This document shows positions 16,765 to 25,778 of a DNA stretch of 47,573 bases, piece after piece. The stretch lies in assembly GCF_001557325.1 (NCBI RefSeq), contig NZ_LSJS01000096.1, positions 1 to 47,573 of the forward strand. Reading direction: 5' to 3'. The position numbers were made by a program, and so were the translations under genes. Origin of the DNA: Erythrobacter donghaensis (GTDB taxonomy: Bacteria > Pseudomonadota > Alphaproteobacteria > Sphingomonadales > Sphingomonadaceae). Below the pieces are notes generated by a model, which saw only the letters and a list, made by a program, of their open reading frames with translations, had not been told where the DNA came from and did no database searches. Numbering within the stretch: position 1 is the first letter of the stretch; each line of letters starts with the position of its first letter.

Positions 16765-18677
16765 TGAACACCCCCTCCAGCTTCCAGACCGACGCGCTGA
16801 TCGCCGAGGACATCGACGCCTATCTCGACCAGCACCAGCACAAAAGTTTGCTGCGCTTCATCACTTGCGGCAGCGTGGATGATGGCAAATCGACGCTGAT
16901 CGGCCGGCTGCTCTATGATTCCAAGATGATCTTCGAGGACCAGCTTGCCGCGCTCGAAAGCGACAGCAAGCGGCACGGCACCCAGGGCGAGGAAATCGAT
17001 TTCGCGCTGCTGGTCGACGGCCTCGCCGCCGAACGCGAGCAGGGCATCACCATCGATGTCGCCTATCGCTTCTTCACGACGGAAAAGCGCAAGTTCATCG
17101 TCGCCGACACGCCCGGGCACGAACAATACACCCGCAACATGGTGACCGGCGCCTCGACCGCCGACCTCGCGGTGATCCTGATCGATGCGAGGAAGGGCGT
17201 GCTGCAGCAGACGCGGCGGCATTCCTACCTCGTCCACCTGCTCGGCATCCGCCATGTGGTGCTGGCGGTGAACAAGATGGACCTGGTGGACTACGACCAG
17301 TCCACCTTCGAACACATCGTCGCCGACTATCGCAGCTTCGCCAAGAGCATCGGGATCGCCGATTTCACCGCGATCCCGATCTCGGGCTTCAAGGGCGACA
17401 ACATCACCACCGCGCCCTCGGCCAACACGCCGTGGTATGACGGACCGGCGCTGATCGAGCATCTCGAGACCGTCGAGGTCGATGCGGCAGCCGCGCAAGC
17501 CCAGCCGTTCCGCATGCCGGTGCAGTGGGTCAACCGCCCCAATCTCGACTTCCGCGGGTTCGCCGGGCAGATCGCCAGCGGCACGATCCGTCCGGGCGAC
17601 GCGGTGCGGATCGTGCCTTCGGGCAAGACCAGCACGGTCGCGCGGATCGTGACCTTCGACGGCGATCTCGACGAGGCGGTGGCGGGCCAGTCAGTCACGC
17701 TGACGCTCGCCGACGAGGTCGATTGCAGCCGCGGCGACCTGATCGCGGCCGCGGGCGATCCGCCGCAGGCCTCCGACCAGTTCTGCGCGACCTTCGTGTG
17801 GATGGACGAGGAGGCGCTGAAGCCGGGCCGCGGCTACTGGCTGAAGCTCGGCACGCAGACGGTTACGGCCACGGTCCAGCCGCCCAAATACGAGATCGAC
17901 GTCAACAGCCTCGAGCACCTGGCGGCCAAGACGCTGGGCCTCAACGCCATCGGGGTGGCCGAGTTCGCCACCGACCGGCCGATCGCCTTCGAATCTTACA
18001 CCGCCAACCGGCAGCTCGGCGGGTTCATCCTGATCGACAAGTTCACCAACGCGACGGTCGCCGCCGGGATGATCGAGTTCAACCTGCGCCGCGCGGACAA
18101 TGTTCACTGGCAGCCGGTCGCGATCACCCGCGAGGATCACGCGGGCATGAAGAACCAGACCCCGCGGGTGCTGTGGTTCACCGGGCTTTCGGGCAGCGGC
18201 AAGTCGACCATCGCCAACGAGGTCGAAAAGCAGCTGTTCCTTATGAACCGCCACACCTTCCTGCTCGATGGCGACAATGTCCGCCACGGGCTCAACCGCG
18301 ACCTCGGCTTCACCGAGGCCGACCGGATCGAGAACATCCGCCGCGTGGGCGAGGTGGCGAAGCTGATGACCGATGCCGGTCTGATCGTGCTGACCGCCTT
18401 CATCAGCCCCTTCCGCGCCGAACGCGAGATGGTGCGCGCGATGCTTCCGCAAGGCGAGTTCATCGAGATCTTCGTCGACACCCCGCTGGAGGTTGCCGAG
18501 GCGCGCGACGTCAAGGGCCTCTATAAGAAAGCGCGTTCGGGCCAGCTCAAGAACTTCACCGGGATCGACAGTCCTTACGAAGCGCCGGAGAACCCGGAGA
18601 TCAGGGTCAACACCGTCGACATGGCGCCAGAAGAGGCGGCGCAATTCATCATCCGGCAGATCCTGCCGTTGAAGTAG
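16764..18677 (+). CDS. cysNC: bifunctional sulfate adenylyltransferase GTPase subunit / APS kinase
   Basis: A 637-residue fusion. The N-terminal CysN GTPase (P-loop GSVDDGKST at 36-44, [12 protein letters not shown]) drives APS synthesis by CysD. The C-terminal CysC (P-loop GLSGSGKST near 473-481, [20 protein letters not shown]) phosphorylates APS to PAPS in the cytoplasm. The fused form is common in alphaproteobacteria (NodQ type). The ATG at 16764 overlaps the cysD stop (TGATG), fixing the start. The cysD body upstream is missing, so transcription from the native promoter has been lost too. A DUF2061 gene and cysQ follow closely, forming a sulfate-activation operon. Confidence 0.93.
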   Translation: MNTPSSFQTDALIAEDIDAYLDQHQHKSLLRFITCGSVDDGKSTLIGRLLYDSKMIFEDQLAALESDSKRHGTQGEEIDFALLVDGLAAEREQGITIDVAYRFFTTEKRKFIVADTPGHEQYTRNMVTGASTADLAVILIDARKGVLQQTRRHSYLVHLLGIRHVVLAVNKMDLVDYDQSTFEHIVADYRSFAKSIGIADFTAIPISGFKGDNITTAPSANTPWYDGPALIEHLETVEVDAAAAQAQPFRMPVQWVNRPNLDFRGFAGQIASGTIRPGDAVRIVPSGKTSTVARIVTFDGDLDEAVAGQSVTLTLADEVDCSRGDLIAAAGDPPQASDQFCATFVWMDEEALKPGRGYWLKLGTQTVTATVQPPKYEIDVNSLEHLAAKTLGLNAIGVAEFATDRPIAFESYTANRQLGGFILIDKFTNATVAAGMIEFNLRRADNVHWQPVAITREDHAGMKNQTPRVLWFTGLSGSGKSTIANEVEKQLFLMNRHTFLLDGDNVRHGLNRDLGFTEADRIENIRRVGEVAKLMTDAGLIVLTAFISPFRAEREMVRAMLPQGEFIEIFVDTPLEVAEARDVKGLYKKARSGQLKNFTGIDSPYEAPENPEIRVNTVDMAPEEAAQFIIRQILPLK

Positions 18678-18697
18678 GCGCGGCAAAGGGGGCGGCG

Positions 18698-18958
18698 ATG
18701 TTTTTGTTCAGTGGACGCGAAGCGCATAGTCGCTCGATCGCAAAGGCGGTCAGCTGGCGCGTGCTCGGCAGTATCGATACGTTTCTGCTCAGCTGGCTGT
18801 TTACCAGCTCCGCCAAGGCCGCCGGCGCGATCGCGCTGACAGAGGTGCTGACCAAGATGGTGCTCTATTACTTCCACGAACGGGCCTGGAGCGGCATCCA
18901 CTGGGGCACTGATGTCAAACGCGGGCAGACGGCAGCGCCCGGAGGAATGAGTGAATGA
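18698..18958 (+). CDS. DUF2061 membrane protein
   Basis: An 86-residue protein with the DUF2061 pattern (SIAKAVSWRVLGSIDTFLLSWL ... EVLTKMVLYYFHERAW). Two membrane segments are predicted by eye (about residues 23-38 and 42-60). Such proteins often sit inside sulfate-assimilation operons in this group; a role in sulfate handling is suggested only by context. It lies 20 bases after cysNC and overlaps cysQ by 4 bases, so it is translated with cysQ. Confidence 0.8.
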   Translation: MFLFSGREAHSRSIAKAVSWRVLGSIDTFLLSWLFTSSAKAAGAIALTEVLTKMVLYYFHERAWSGIHWGTDVKRGQTAAPGGMSE

Positions 18959-19719
18959 CCGATAGTGAACTGGCCGCGCGGCTCGCCGAAGCCGCTGGGC
19001 GAATCCTTCTCGACGTGCGCGCCAGCGAAATGTTCGATGGTAGGGTGCTCGGCGCTGCGGGCGACGCAACCGCCAACCAGTTCCTGTGCCACGCCATCCG
19101 GCACCTGCGCCCGGAGGACGGTCTGCTCTCGGAGGAGGAGAAGGACAACCCGGCGCGTCTCGGCAAGTCACGGGTGTGGATCGTCGATCCGGTCGATGGC
19201 ACGCGCGAATATGGCGAGGCGCGGGACGACTGGGCGGTGCACGTCGCGCTCGCGATCGACGGCGTCGCCGCTGTCGGCGCGGTCGCGCTGCCGGGGCTGG
19301 GTGGCGGGGTCGTGCTGCGTTCCGACCGGCCGCAGGCGCTCCCCGCGATGGCCGGGCCGCCGCGCTTTCTCGTCAGCCGGTCGCGGCCCGCGCGCGAGGC
19401 CGAAGCAGTTGCCGCCGCGCTCGGGGGAGCGCTGGTGCCGATGGGCAGCGCCGGCGCCAAGGCGATGGCCGTGGTGCGGGGCGAGGCGGAAGTCTATCTC
19501 CACTCCGGAGGGCAATACGAATGGGACAGCTGCGCGCCGGTCGCGGTGGCGCTGGCGCACGGCCTCCACGCCTCGCGCATCGATGGCAGCCCGCTGGTCT
19601 ACAATCAGGCAGACACCTACATGCCCGACCTGCTGATCTGCCGCCCCGAATGGGCCGCGCGGGTGCTGGCCGAGGTGGCCCATCTCATCGACTCCACCGA
19701 TCAGGGTTTTGAGGCGTAG
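18955..19719 (+). CDS. cysQ: 3'(2'),5'-bisphosphate nucleotidase
   Basis: Hydrolyses 3'-phosphoadenosine 5'-phosphate to AMP, recycling the by-product of PAPS use. The 254-residue inositol-monophosphatase-fold protein has the metal-binding motifs GLLSEEEKDN (EE), WIVDPVDGTREYGE (DPxDGT) and WDSCAP. Length is normal. It overlaps the DUF2061 gene start-to-stop and is the last gene of the sulfate-activation group. The 248-base gap after it leads to an unrelated S24 regulator. Confidence 0.9.
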   Translation: MTDSELAARLAEAAGRILLDVRASEMFDGRVLGAAGDATANQFLCHAIRHLRPEDGLLSEEEKDNPARLGKSRVWIVDPVDGTREYGEARDDWAVHVALAIDGVAAVGAVALPGLGGGVVLRSDRPQALPAMAGPPRFLVSRSRPAREAEAVAAALGGALVPMGSAGAKAMAVVRGEAEVYLHSGGQYEWDSCAPVAVALAHGLHASRIDGSPLVYNQADTYMPDLLICRPEWAARVLAEVAHLIDSTDQGFEA

Positions 19720-19904
19720 GCGAGCTGCTGCGAGAATTGGGAAGCTCTCGAGCTTATGGTTGGCCTGTGCGCAACGGGATGCCGGCGAAGCGCAATCAAG
19801 GAACGTGAACCGCGCGAGGATATGAGGAGGCCAATTGCCGACTATGCTCGCGAAGTCCCAGCGCTGCCCTAACGCAATTCGATTGCGCCCCTTTTTTGAT
19901 CCGG

Positions 19905-19943
19905 CTAGGAACGCCTCCTAGATATTCGAAGATAACTTCCTAG
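19905..19943. promoter_or_regulatory. operator-like repeats before the S24 regulator
   Basis: CTAGGA-ACGCC-TCCTAG (19905-19921) is a perfect inverted repeat, and a third half-site TTCCTAG lies at 19937-19943, 25 bases before the start codon. This arrangement fits an autoregulatory operator for the LexA/CI-like gene that follows. Confidence 0.5.
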
Positions 19944-19967
19944 ACTGGCGCGATATGGGATGGCAGC

Positions 19968-20621
19968 ATGGACGACGCACGCAAGGCTCTCGACGAGTTA
20001 ATCAAGAAGCGTGGGTGCAACTATTCTGAGATCTCGCGGCTGCTCGGGCGCAACGCTGCCTACATTCAGCAGTTCATCCGGCGCGGTAGCCCTAAGCAGC
20101 TGGACGAACAGGACCGCACGGTCCTCGCCCGCTTTTTTGGGGTGGAGGAAAAGGTACTCGGCGGCCCGGCGCGCCGCTCAAGTCCTGACGTCGACCTCGT
20201 GCACATTCCCATCCTCGATGTGGAAGCATCAGCGGGATATGGTGCGCTCGCCGGGTCGGAAGGCAACTCTGCCCAATTTGGTTTCGATGAGAAATGGCTG
20301 CGCCGCCTCACAGCCAGCAAGGCCTCCAACCTGTCGATTATCGGGGTCCTGGGGGACTCGATGGAGCCAACCTTGCACGATGGGGATGAAGTGATGGTTG
20401 ACCTGGGTGACGGTCAGGCGCGCCTGCGCGACGGGATCTATGTACTGCGCATGGACGACATGCTGAGCGTCAAACGGATCGCGATCGAGCCGCAGGGCAA
20501 GCGGGTACGCCTCGCCGTTCTGGATGACCTACAATCAGGCCAAATCGCTCGGCGCGCAGGTCCGCAAGGGCGAGAAGTCGACCATTGCAATCTTCTACAA
20601 GAGCTACACCAAGGAGGTTGA
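19968..20621 (+). CDS. S24-family (LexA/CI-like) repressor, C-terminus replaced
   Basis: An N-terminal helix-turn-helix (YSEISRLLGRNAAYIQQFIRRG, residues 19-40) is joined to a peptidase S24 domain. An Ala-Gly cleavage site is visible at 89-90 (ASAGYGA), with the catalytic Ser131 in GDSMEPTL and the catalytic Lys169 in LSVKR. These proteins repress stress or prophage genes until self-cleavage. Family homology stops near residue 183: the last ~30 residues have been replaced by out-of-frame translation of an ArdC gene fragment that begins at 20521. The catalytic dyad survives but the final strands are lost, so stability is doubtful. Operator-like repeats lie upstream. Confidence 0.75.
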   Translation: MDDARKALDELIKKRGCNYSEISRLLGRNAAYIQQFIRRGSPKQLDEQDRTVLARFFGVEEKVLGGPARRSSPDVDLVHIPILDVEASAGYGALAGSEGNSAQFGFDEKWLRRLTASKASNLSIIGVLGDSMEPTLHDGDEVMVDLGDGQARLRDGIYVLRMDDMLSVKRIAIEPQGKRVRLAVLDDLQSGQIARRAGPQGREVDHCNLLQELHQGG

Positions 20622-20685
20622 AGCGCCCGATACCGGCGAGAAGACCGACGAAGCGCGCAGAGTGCTCAAGGACTATCCGGTCAGC
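20521..20685 (+). pseudogene. ArdC antirestriction protein, internal fragment
   Basis: Reads WMTYNQAKSLGAQVRKGEKS, then IAIFYKSYTKEVE...EKTDEARRVLKDYPV, an exact match in pattern to the N-terminal DUF1738/ArdC domain. ArdC-type proteins bind single-stranded DNA and protect incoming conjugative DNA from restriction. Only ~55 codons remain, cut on the left by the S24 gene and on the right by a PepSY gene on the other strand. A separate C-terminal ArdC piece occurs at the right edge of the window. Confidence 0.7.
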
Positions 20686-21023
20686 CTTGCGCTGTGCGGG
20701 TCGGCATAGAGGACATCGAAACCGTCCAGTGGATGCTCGTAAACGACCCGGATCGGGAATTCGGGCTGGGCCGGATTCTGCTGAAGAAAGTTCAACCTGG
20801 CCCCAGGAATTTCGCTTTTCAAATTCGCCGCAATGGCGGTGAAATCCGGTGCGCCATCGACGTCTGCTGGCTCCACCTGCATTTCCGGATGCATGGCCTG
20901 TTGAAGCTCGTAGCGGAATGTCAGAACTGTCCCGGACAGGGCGACGAGTATGAATACCGCGGCGAAAGCGATTCCGCTCCATCGATGAAACCACAGGAAG
21001 AAGGCGTTGGCGGAGCGGAGCAT
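20673..21023 (-). pseudogene. PepSY-type membrane protein, truncated after ~110 residues
   Basis: The start FFLWFHRWSGIAFAAVFILVALSGTVLTF, a membrane segment with the 'HRW.G' signature, and the following PepSY-like region (VYEHPLDGFDVLYADPHSARLTG) match the N-terminus of iron-regulated PepSY membrane proteins. Full-length members have three or more additional helices and usually exceed 350 residues. This one stops at a junction with the ArdC fragment. Such proteins often accompany siderophore receptors, but no receptor is adjacent here. Confidence 0.65.
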
Positions 21024-21210
21024 GGTGAGGACCGATCAATCGGGGAAACGGGCGGTGCTGAGCACCGCTGATCGCATTCTGATAATAACACTGATTTGCA
21101 ATAACAACCCTGAATTCGTCCTGCAAAGCACGATTATTCATCCGCCAAGCCGGGAGCCCGACCCTTGGCGCAAGCTCCCGATGACTGGCAGGCGAACGTC
21201 CGCAATCCAC

Positions 21211-21410
21211 CCGATTGTGTTGAAAAACCCGGCGCTGAGATCGGGGCTGACGCGAGCCTGAGCGTCGCGCGGAGGCTTCGCCCCCGCTTATGTGGGGGCT
21301 GGGGTGGCTGGCATTGGGATCAGTTTGGCCATCTTGCGGAGGTTTTGGGCGGTAGCGGCGAGGAGGAACTCGTCTCTTGCGCCGTTTGGACCTCGCAGGC
21401 GCACCTTCTT
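21211..21410 (-). mobile_element. IS1182-family right-end remnant
   Basis: On the minus strand the last ~38 codons read KVRLRGPNGARDEFLLAATA, then QNLRKMAKLIPM, the C-terminus of IS1182-family transposases, ending at 21288. Beyond the stop, the string GGGTTTTTCAACACAATCG (21212-21230 on the minus strand) looks like the element's terminal repeat. The left part of the element is missing. It cuts the integrase gene. Confidence 0.6.
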
Positions 21411-22071
21411 CCTGGTAGTCTCGGACCTTCTCAATAAACGCGGGGAACTCAACAAGTGGCAAGCGGCTCATGTGCTTTACCCTTGGCCGTGGCTTCAGGG
21501 CGCCGCGGAGATTTGCTGTCGGATCACTGGAGGCCAACCCGCAAGCAATGGCAAACTGAAAGACCTGACCCACCCCCTGCTTAGCACGCCGGCTGATATC
21601 GAGCGCGCCGCGTGACTCTATCCGGCGTATCATCTCCAGAACCTCTGGCGCGGTGATCTCCTGAATCGGTCTTTGGCCGATGTAGGGGAACACATCCCGC
21701 TCCATTCGGGACCAGACACGATCGGCATGCGCCGGATCCAGTGCAGTCTTTCGGTTCTCATGCCAGCGGTTCGCGACGGCGAAGAAGGTGTCCCCTCCCT
21801 CCGATATTACTTGGCCCTTGGCCAACATCGGGTCTCTGCCTTCCGCGAGGAGGGCTTTAGCCGCCCGACGCTTTTCTCTGGCAGCTGCGATCCCCAATGC
21901 CGGGTAGGCTCCGAAGGAGAGCAGCTTCTCCTTGCCTGCAAAGCGGTACTTCATCCGCCAGAGCTTCGCGCCATTCGGCTGGACGAGCAGAAACAGGCCT
22001 TCGCTGTCGGCTAGCTTGTAAGCGCGCTCCAGCGGCTTGGCGTTCTTCGCTTGGTTCTCTGTGAGAGGCAT
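21405..22071 (-). pseudogene. tyrosine integrase (DUF4102 type), catalytic domain lost
   Basis: The N-terminal arm-binding DUF4102 domain (MPLTENQAKNAKPLERAYKL, SEGLFLLVQPNGAKLW, FGAYPALGIAAAREKR) and the core-binding domain (FAVANRWHENRKTALDPAH, QRPIQEITAPEVLEMIRRIE) are intact. Homology ends near residue 222 (PAFIEKVRDYQ), where IS1182 sequence takes over. All catalytic Arg/His/Tyr residues are therefore gone. The start at 22071 is supported by AAGGAG. P4-like integrases insert islands into tRNA genes; this one can no longer act, so any island relying on it is fixed in place. Confidence 0.8.
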
Positions 22072-22123
22072 GGGGGTATCGCTCCTTTCCGATACTCCGC
22101 GAAAATACCCCCAAAATACCCCC
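22072..22123. repeat. ATACCCCC repeats upstream of the integrase
   Basis: AAAATACCCCC occurs twice in direct tandem (22102-22112, 22113-22123). The inverted copy GGGGGTAT (22072-22079) abuts the integrase start codon. These could be arm-type integrase-binding sites, or a hairpin masking the integrase ribosome site. Confidence 0.45.
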
Positions 22124-22248
22124 ACACCAAATTTGGCTGCATGTGGAAGGCCATGGACGCATGCGGACGCGAATCACCCGCAACCCTCTACTTTTTCAGC
22201 GATTTTCGGATGAATTCGGAAGCATCTGGAAGCTTCCGGAAAGGCCTA

Positions 22249-22268
22249 TGGTAGCGGAGGAGGGATTC
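22249..22268 (-). other. possible att core: 20 bases like a tRNA 3' end
   Basis: On the minus strand the string GAATCCCTCCTCCGCTACCA resembles the T-arm/acceptor end of a tRNA including CCA. No tRNA body extends to the right. It lies 180 bases upstream of the integrase start, where a tRNA-derived attachment core would be expected. Confidence 0.35.
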
Positions 22269-22406
22269 ACACGAAAAACATAAGATACTGATTTATAACA
22301 ACGTTCTTGATCGTCGTGCCGATAATTCCGCTCAATCCACCCCCAATTTTACCCCTTCGCGACAGGCCGTGCCGAAATATCGACAGGCCGACATGCGCGA
22401 TCCCTG

Positions 22407-22640
22407 CTACGCCCGAGAACGCGGCTGTTTACAGTGTGATCGCAGAAAGGACCGCAGACTATCGACAAACACCACGGTTGCACGGCCGACCTTGGCTGCC
22501 TCGATGTCGCCGGAAGCGATGAGCTGGTAGATCTTGGATTTGCTGAGCCCCGTCATCCGTACTGCGTCGGGAATGCGAACGCTTATCGGCCCAATCGGGG
22601 GCGCGTCGTCGCCATTCGTTGCAGGCTGCCGGGCCGACAT
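22407..22640 (-). CDS. small helix-turn-helix DNA-binding protein (excisionase-like)
   Basis: 77 residues. IPDAVRMTGLSKSKIYQLIASGDIEAAKVGRATVVFVDSL is the helix-turn-helix 17 / excisionase pattern: a MerR-like helix pair followed by a wing that reads the residue set 'K.GR...'. It lies at the left end of the trb cluster, four bases downstream of the DUF2274 gene and next to the att-like core. It is probably the recombination directionality factor or a local regulator of the element. The start at 22640 avoids a long Ser/Arg-rich extension that is antisense to other sequence. Confidence 0.7.
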   Translation of the reverse strand: MSARQPATNGDDAPPIGPISVRIPDAVRMTGLSKSKIYQLIASGDIEAAKVGRATVVFVDSLRSFLRSHCKQPRSRA

Positions 22641-22644
22641 CGGA

Positions 22645-22857
22645 CTATTTCTTACGTGCCCGGCTGAACGAGCGGTCGCTCGCCAGGAAGCCGCTAAGCA
22701 TGAATGGAATGAGGTCCGGTACGGACTCGCGTCGGCCGTAGGCCGCCTCATAGGCCTCGGCGTAGTCGTTCAGCGCTTCGATGAGATCCGGCATGACGTT
22801 GATCGTGATCTTAGCCGGCGTCCGATCGGGCAGCCTTGGCAGCTTCAAATCAGCCAT
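22645..22857 (-). CDS. DUF2274 protein
   Basis: 70 residues: LKLPRLPDRTPAKITINVMP, then LIEALNDYAEAYEAAYG and VPDLIPFMLSGFLASDR. This is the DUF2274 family, regularly found right after trbI in alphaproteobacterial conjugative elements. The pattern resembles a ribbon-helix-helix protein (short beta strand KITINV followed by two helices), so it may bind DNA. The ATG at 22857 overlaps the trbI stop by 8 bases, so it is translated with the transfer operon. Confidence 0.85.
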   Translation of the reverse strand: MADLKLPRLPDRTPAKITINVMPDLIEALNDYAEAYEAAYGRRESVPDLIPFMLSGFLASDRSFSRARKK

Positions 22858-24088
22858 GACGGCCTCCCCAGGGTCCGGGCAATATGATGTCTTTGTGCAC
22901 GACCACCCGTAGCGGCCAGCCGGGACGCACGCGCAAGGTCGGCTGGATATTGAGATTGCGCGTGACGAGCTGATCGCCGGCGCGCGCGCCGCTCTGCTGC
23001 GCTGACTCGCGGATCGCCCGGACAAGGTCGCTTTCGGTGCTGCCGAAGCTCAATTCAGTGCCGACGCCCAGCAGTGTCGACAGGGCGACGCCCTTCAGAA
23101 GTTGCCAAGTATGCCGGTCGATCCGGTCGGACAGACCCGCATAGCCCTGCGTATCGGTCGCCGGCACATTGTCGATACGAATCGACGAGCCGTCGGGCAG
23201 GATAATCCGCTGCCAGACGACCAGCGCACGGCTCTGCCCAAACGCTACAACGCTGTCGTAGCTGCCGATCAGCCGCGATCCTTGCGGAATGAGCAGACCG
23301 CGCCCGGTCACACTGTCATAGACGTTCTCCGTGATCTGCGCGGTGACGAGCCCGGGAAGATCCGAGTTGAGCCCGGTTATGAGGCTCGCGGCAATGATGC
23401 TGCCGGCCTGCAAGGTCCAAGGCGATACGGACTGCGCCAGCGCGTGCGGATTGATGTCGTCGTCGCGATTGGCGTGGCCGACCAATTCGTTCTTGCGCCC
23501 CTGGGCGTTAGGATCTCGGTCAGGGTCGAGGAGCGGCTTGGCAGTCTCGGCCGATGCTGGCGGAACACTTGCATCGGTAGTCACCGGTGCAGGGGCGGCG
23601 GCGCGACCGCCGCCCGCCAATTGCAGCATGACGCCAGACTCGCGTGCGGCCTTCTGCTCAGCGGCGATGCGCTGGCGCTCGGCTTCGGCTTCCTGCGCGG
23701 CCCGGCTCACCGCATCGGCAGCGGGGTCAGGGGGAACCATCCCGCCAAGCTGCCGCTGGCGCTCGAGGATCGGCCGCCCGAGATCACCGGGAAGCGGTAG
23801 CCCGAGCTTCGGCACGTCGCCATAGCTCGTCGGCGCGCCCGCGAGCGCATCAGGCGGCGCCTTCGCGCCAACCAGCTTTTCATCGCTTCGTGCGATCAGG
23901 CTCAGGGTCGCGGGCTTGAGCGCCAGCCAGGCGACGCCGATGATCGCGGTCGAGCCGGCGGCAGCGATGGCGACGATCGCACCGCGGCGAAAACGGGTGA
24001 CGCGGCCCGGCGCCGCGCGCAGAACGAGCGTTTCGGGGTCGGCTTTGGGCGCCGCGATCGGCGCGGAAGAAGCGGTTGGATCGGTCAC
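22850..24088 (-). CDS. trbI: conjugal transfer protein TrbI (VirB10-like)
   Basis: Spans inner and outer membranes as the T4SS core-complex scaffold. The 412-residue protein has one membrane helix (GAIVAIAAAGSTAIIGVAWLAL, ~35-56), a Pro/Ala/Gln-rich periplasmic linker, and the C-terminal TrbI beta-barrel (WTLQAGSIIAASLITGLNSD, LLIPQGSRLIGSYDS, GTELSFGS, VVVHKDIILP). It overlaps trbG by 4 bases and DUF2274 by 8. Length is usual. Confidence 0.92.
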   Translation of the reverse strand: MTDPTASSAPIAAPKADPETLVLRAAPGRVTRFRRGAIVAIAAAGSTAIIGVAWLALKPATLSLIARSDEKLVGAKAPPDALAGAPTSYGDVPKLGLPLPGDLGRPILERQRQLGGMVPPDPAADAVSRAAQEAEAERQRIAAEQKAARESGVMLQLAGGGRAAAPAPVTTDASVPPASAETAKPLLDPDRDPNAQGRKNELVGHANRDDDINPHALAQSVSPWTLQAGSIIAASLITGLNSDLPGLVTAQITENVYDSVTGRGLLIPQGSRLIGSYDSVVAFGQSRALVVWQRIILPDGSSIRIDNVPATDTQGYAGLSDRIDRHTWQLLKGVALSTLLGVGTELSFGSTESDLVRAIRESAQQSGARAGDQLVTRNLNIQPTLRVRPGWPLRVVVHKDIILPGPWGGRHG

Positions 24089-24936
24089 GCGCCCCTCCCG
24101 GCCTTGCGCTGCCGGCTCTTCGGCTGGGCGGCGGTGATACGGACAATCTGCTGTTTCTTGTCGCCAAGGCGCAGCTCGGCGACACCGAACAGGCGGTCGA
24201 CCACATAATAGCGGCCGGCGACGCGATAGTTGACGAGCTGGGCCTCGCCATCCTCGCCAATCACGAACAGCGGGGGCGCCTCACCCACGGCGATCGCAGG
24301 CGAGAACTCGATGTAGGTCTGCCGCCCATCGTCGAACGCGCGCAGCGGCCGCCAGGCCGGCTTGTCGCCCGAGATCGCATAGTTGAAGTTGAGGCTTTCG
24401 ACCGAGAGGCCCGACGCGATCGGCGTCGCCGCCACGGCTGCATCGCGCTGACGCCGGAGCGCGATCAGCTCGTCATGTGGATAGGTCCAGGAGATCGCCG
24501 CCATCGCGGTCGCGGGCGTGCTTTCGAGCTGGAGATGGTAGGTCCGGCGATCGGTAGCAATGACAAGGTTTGTGCGTAGGCCCGCCGAAAACGGCTTGAC
24601 GAGGATGTGCACGCGCTTGCTTTCGCCGATGCCGCTGGTGGTATCGCCGACAGTCCAGCGCACGGTGTCGCCGGCGGCGACGGACACAATCGTTTCGCCC
24701 GGCTGCAAGGCAATGTCGGTGATGCGCTCGGGCGCGGCATAGAGCCGGTAGAGCACGCCTTCCGCCCAGGGATAGACCTGGACGGCATATATATATCCCG
24801 CGCTCGACGGCTCGCGCAGTGCCGCCCGGTTGGCGGCAGTGACGCGCGCGGTGGGTGACGCGGGTTCGCGGCTCTGCGCAGCGACGCCCATGGCAAGCGC
24901 CATCGCGCTCGCCGCCAGGATGAGGGCACGGATCAT
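24085..24936 (-). CDS. trbG: conjugal transfer protein TrbG (VirB9-like)
   Basis: A periplasmic/outer-membrane T4SS core component of 283 residues. A signal peptide (ALILAASAMALAMGVAAQS) precedes the VirB9 N-lobe (YAVQVYPWAEGVLYRLYAAP ... TDIALQPGE) and the C-lobe (FNYAISGDKPAWRPLRAFDDG ... YVVDRLFGVAELRLG). It overlaps trbF and trbI by 4 bases at each end, so all three are co-translated. Confidence 0.92.
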   Translation of the reverse strand: MIRALILAASAMALAMGVAAQSREPASPTARVTAANRAALREPSSAGYIYAVQVYPWAEGVLYRLYAAPERITDIALQPGETIVSVAAGDTVRWTVGDTTSGIGESKRVHILVKPFSAGLRTNLVIATDRRTYHLQLESTPATAMAAISWTYPHDELIALRRQRDAAVAATPIASGLSVESLNFNYAISGDKPAWRPLRAFDDGRQTYIEFSPAIAVGEAPPLFVIGEDGEAQLVNYRVAGRYYVVDRLFGVAELRLGDKKQQIVRITAAQPKSRQRKAGRGA

Positions 24937-25775
24937 TGGTCGGTCCTTTCGGGGGATGGTGCGGCTGCGGGTTGAGCAAGGGTCGGATCGAGCGGCGAGC
25001 CCAGCGGAATGTCGGTGGGCGGCGCGACCGGGAGTGATTGTGCGGGATCGGGCACGGCCGATGGTTGCGGCGAAGGCGGCCGGTCCTGAGGCGTTTCCAG
25101 TTCGCGGCTCCAGTCGATCGCGTCAACATAGAGACCGAGCGGGTTTTTTCGGAGCACATCGGCCAAGCGCGGCGGCTTGATCTTCACCGTGAGCATCGCC
25201 GTCCAGCGTGACGTGCTGGCGAGGCTTCCCCGCTCATATTGCTGCTCGGTCCATTTGACCTGGAAGCTCGTATCCGACGCGCGGACGACGCTCGTCACCT
25301 GCACCGAAACCGTCTTGCGCCCGACATCGGCGAACGGATTGGAGGTGCGGGCATATTCGCCGAGGAACAGTGACGCACGTTCGGTCGCGAAATCATAGGC
25401 TGATAGCCAGTTTTCACGCATCAATACCGGATCGAGCGAGCGCGCTCGAACGCCGGTGATGAACCGGCCGAGGAACCATGCGATCTGCGGATCGGTCGGC
25501 CGATAGTCCTTGGCGGCAGGCGCGACGGCCTGTGCTTGCCCGAGTGCATCGACCTCGACCACATAGGGCACGACGCGGCTTTGCATCGATTGCCAGACCA
25601 GCGCGCCCGACAGACCAGTGGTCAGGAACAGGCCGCCGAAGGCCATCAGCCGCCAGTTCTTCGCCTGTGCGCGAGCCGAGCCGATACGCTCATCCCAAAG
25701 CTGGCCCGCTCGTTGGTAGGGTGTCTCGGGTTCGGGCGTTCGCCCATAGCGCTGCAATGCGCGTCGAAATTTCAT
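24933..25775 (-). CDS. trbF: conjugal transfer protein TrbF (VirB8-like)
   Basis: An inner-membrane assembly factor of 280 residues. A short cytoplasmic part, one membrane helix (WRLMAFGGLFLTTGLSGALVW, ~42-62) and the periplasmic VirB8 fold (PYVVEVDALGQAQAV, IAWFLGRFITGVRARSLDP, FQVKWTEQQYERG) are seen. The last ~40 residues are Pro-rich and variable. It starts 3 bases after trbL and overlaps trbG by 4. Confidence 0.92.
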   Translation of the reverse strand: MKFRRALQRYGRTPEPETPYQRAGQLWDERIGSARAQAKNWRLMAFGGLFLTTGLSGALVWQSMQSRVVPYVVEVDALGQAQAVAPAAKDYRPTDPQIAWFLGRFITGVRARSLDPVLMRENWLSAYDFATERASLFLGEYARTSNPFADVGRKTVSVQVTSVVRASDTSFQVKWTEQQYERGSLASTSRWTAMLTVKIKPPRLADVLRKNPLGLYVDAIDWSRELETPQDRPPSPQPSAVPDPAQSLPVAPPTDIPLGSPLDPTLAQPAAAPSPERTDQ

Positions 25776-25778
25776 CGC

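Noticed and set aside
21064..21110. Possible Fur box (GATAAT...TTGCAATAAC) upstream of the truncated PepSY gene
   Set aside because: Too few positions fit a Fur consensus, and the regulated gene is broken; no second supporting site.
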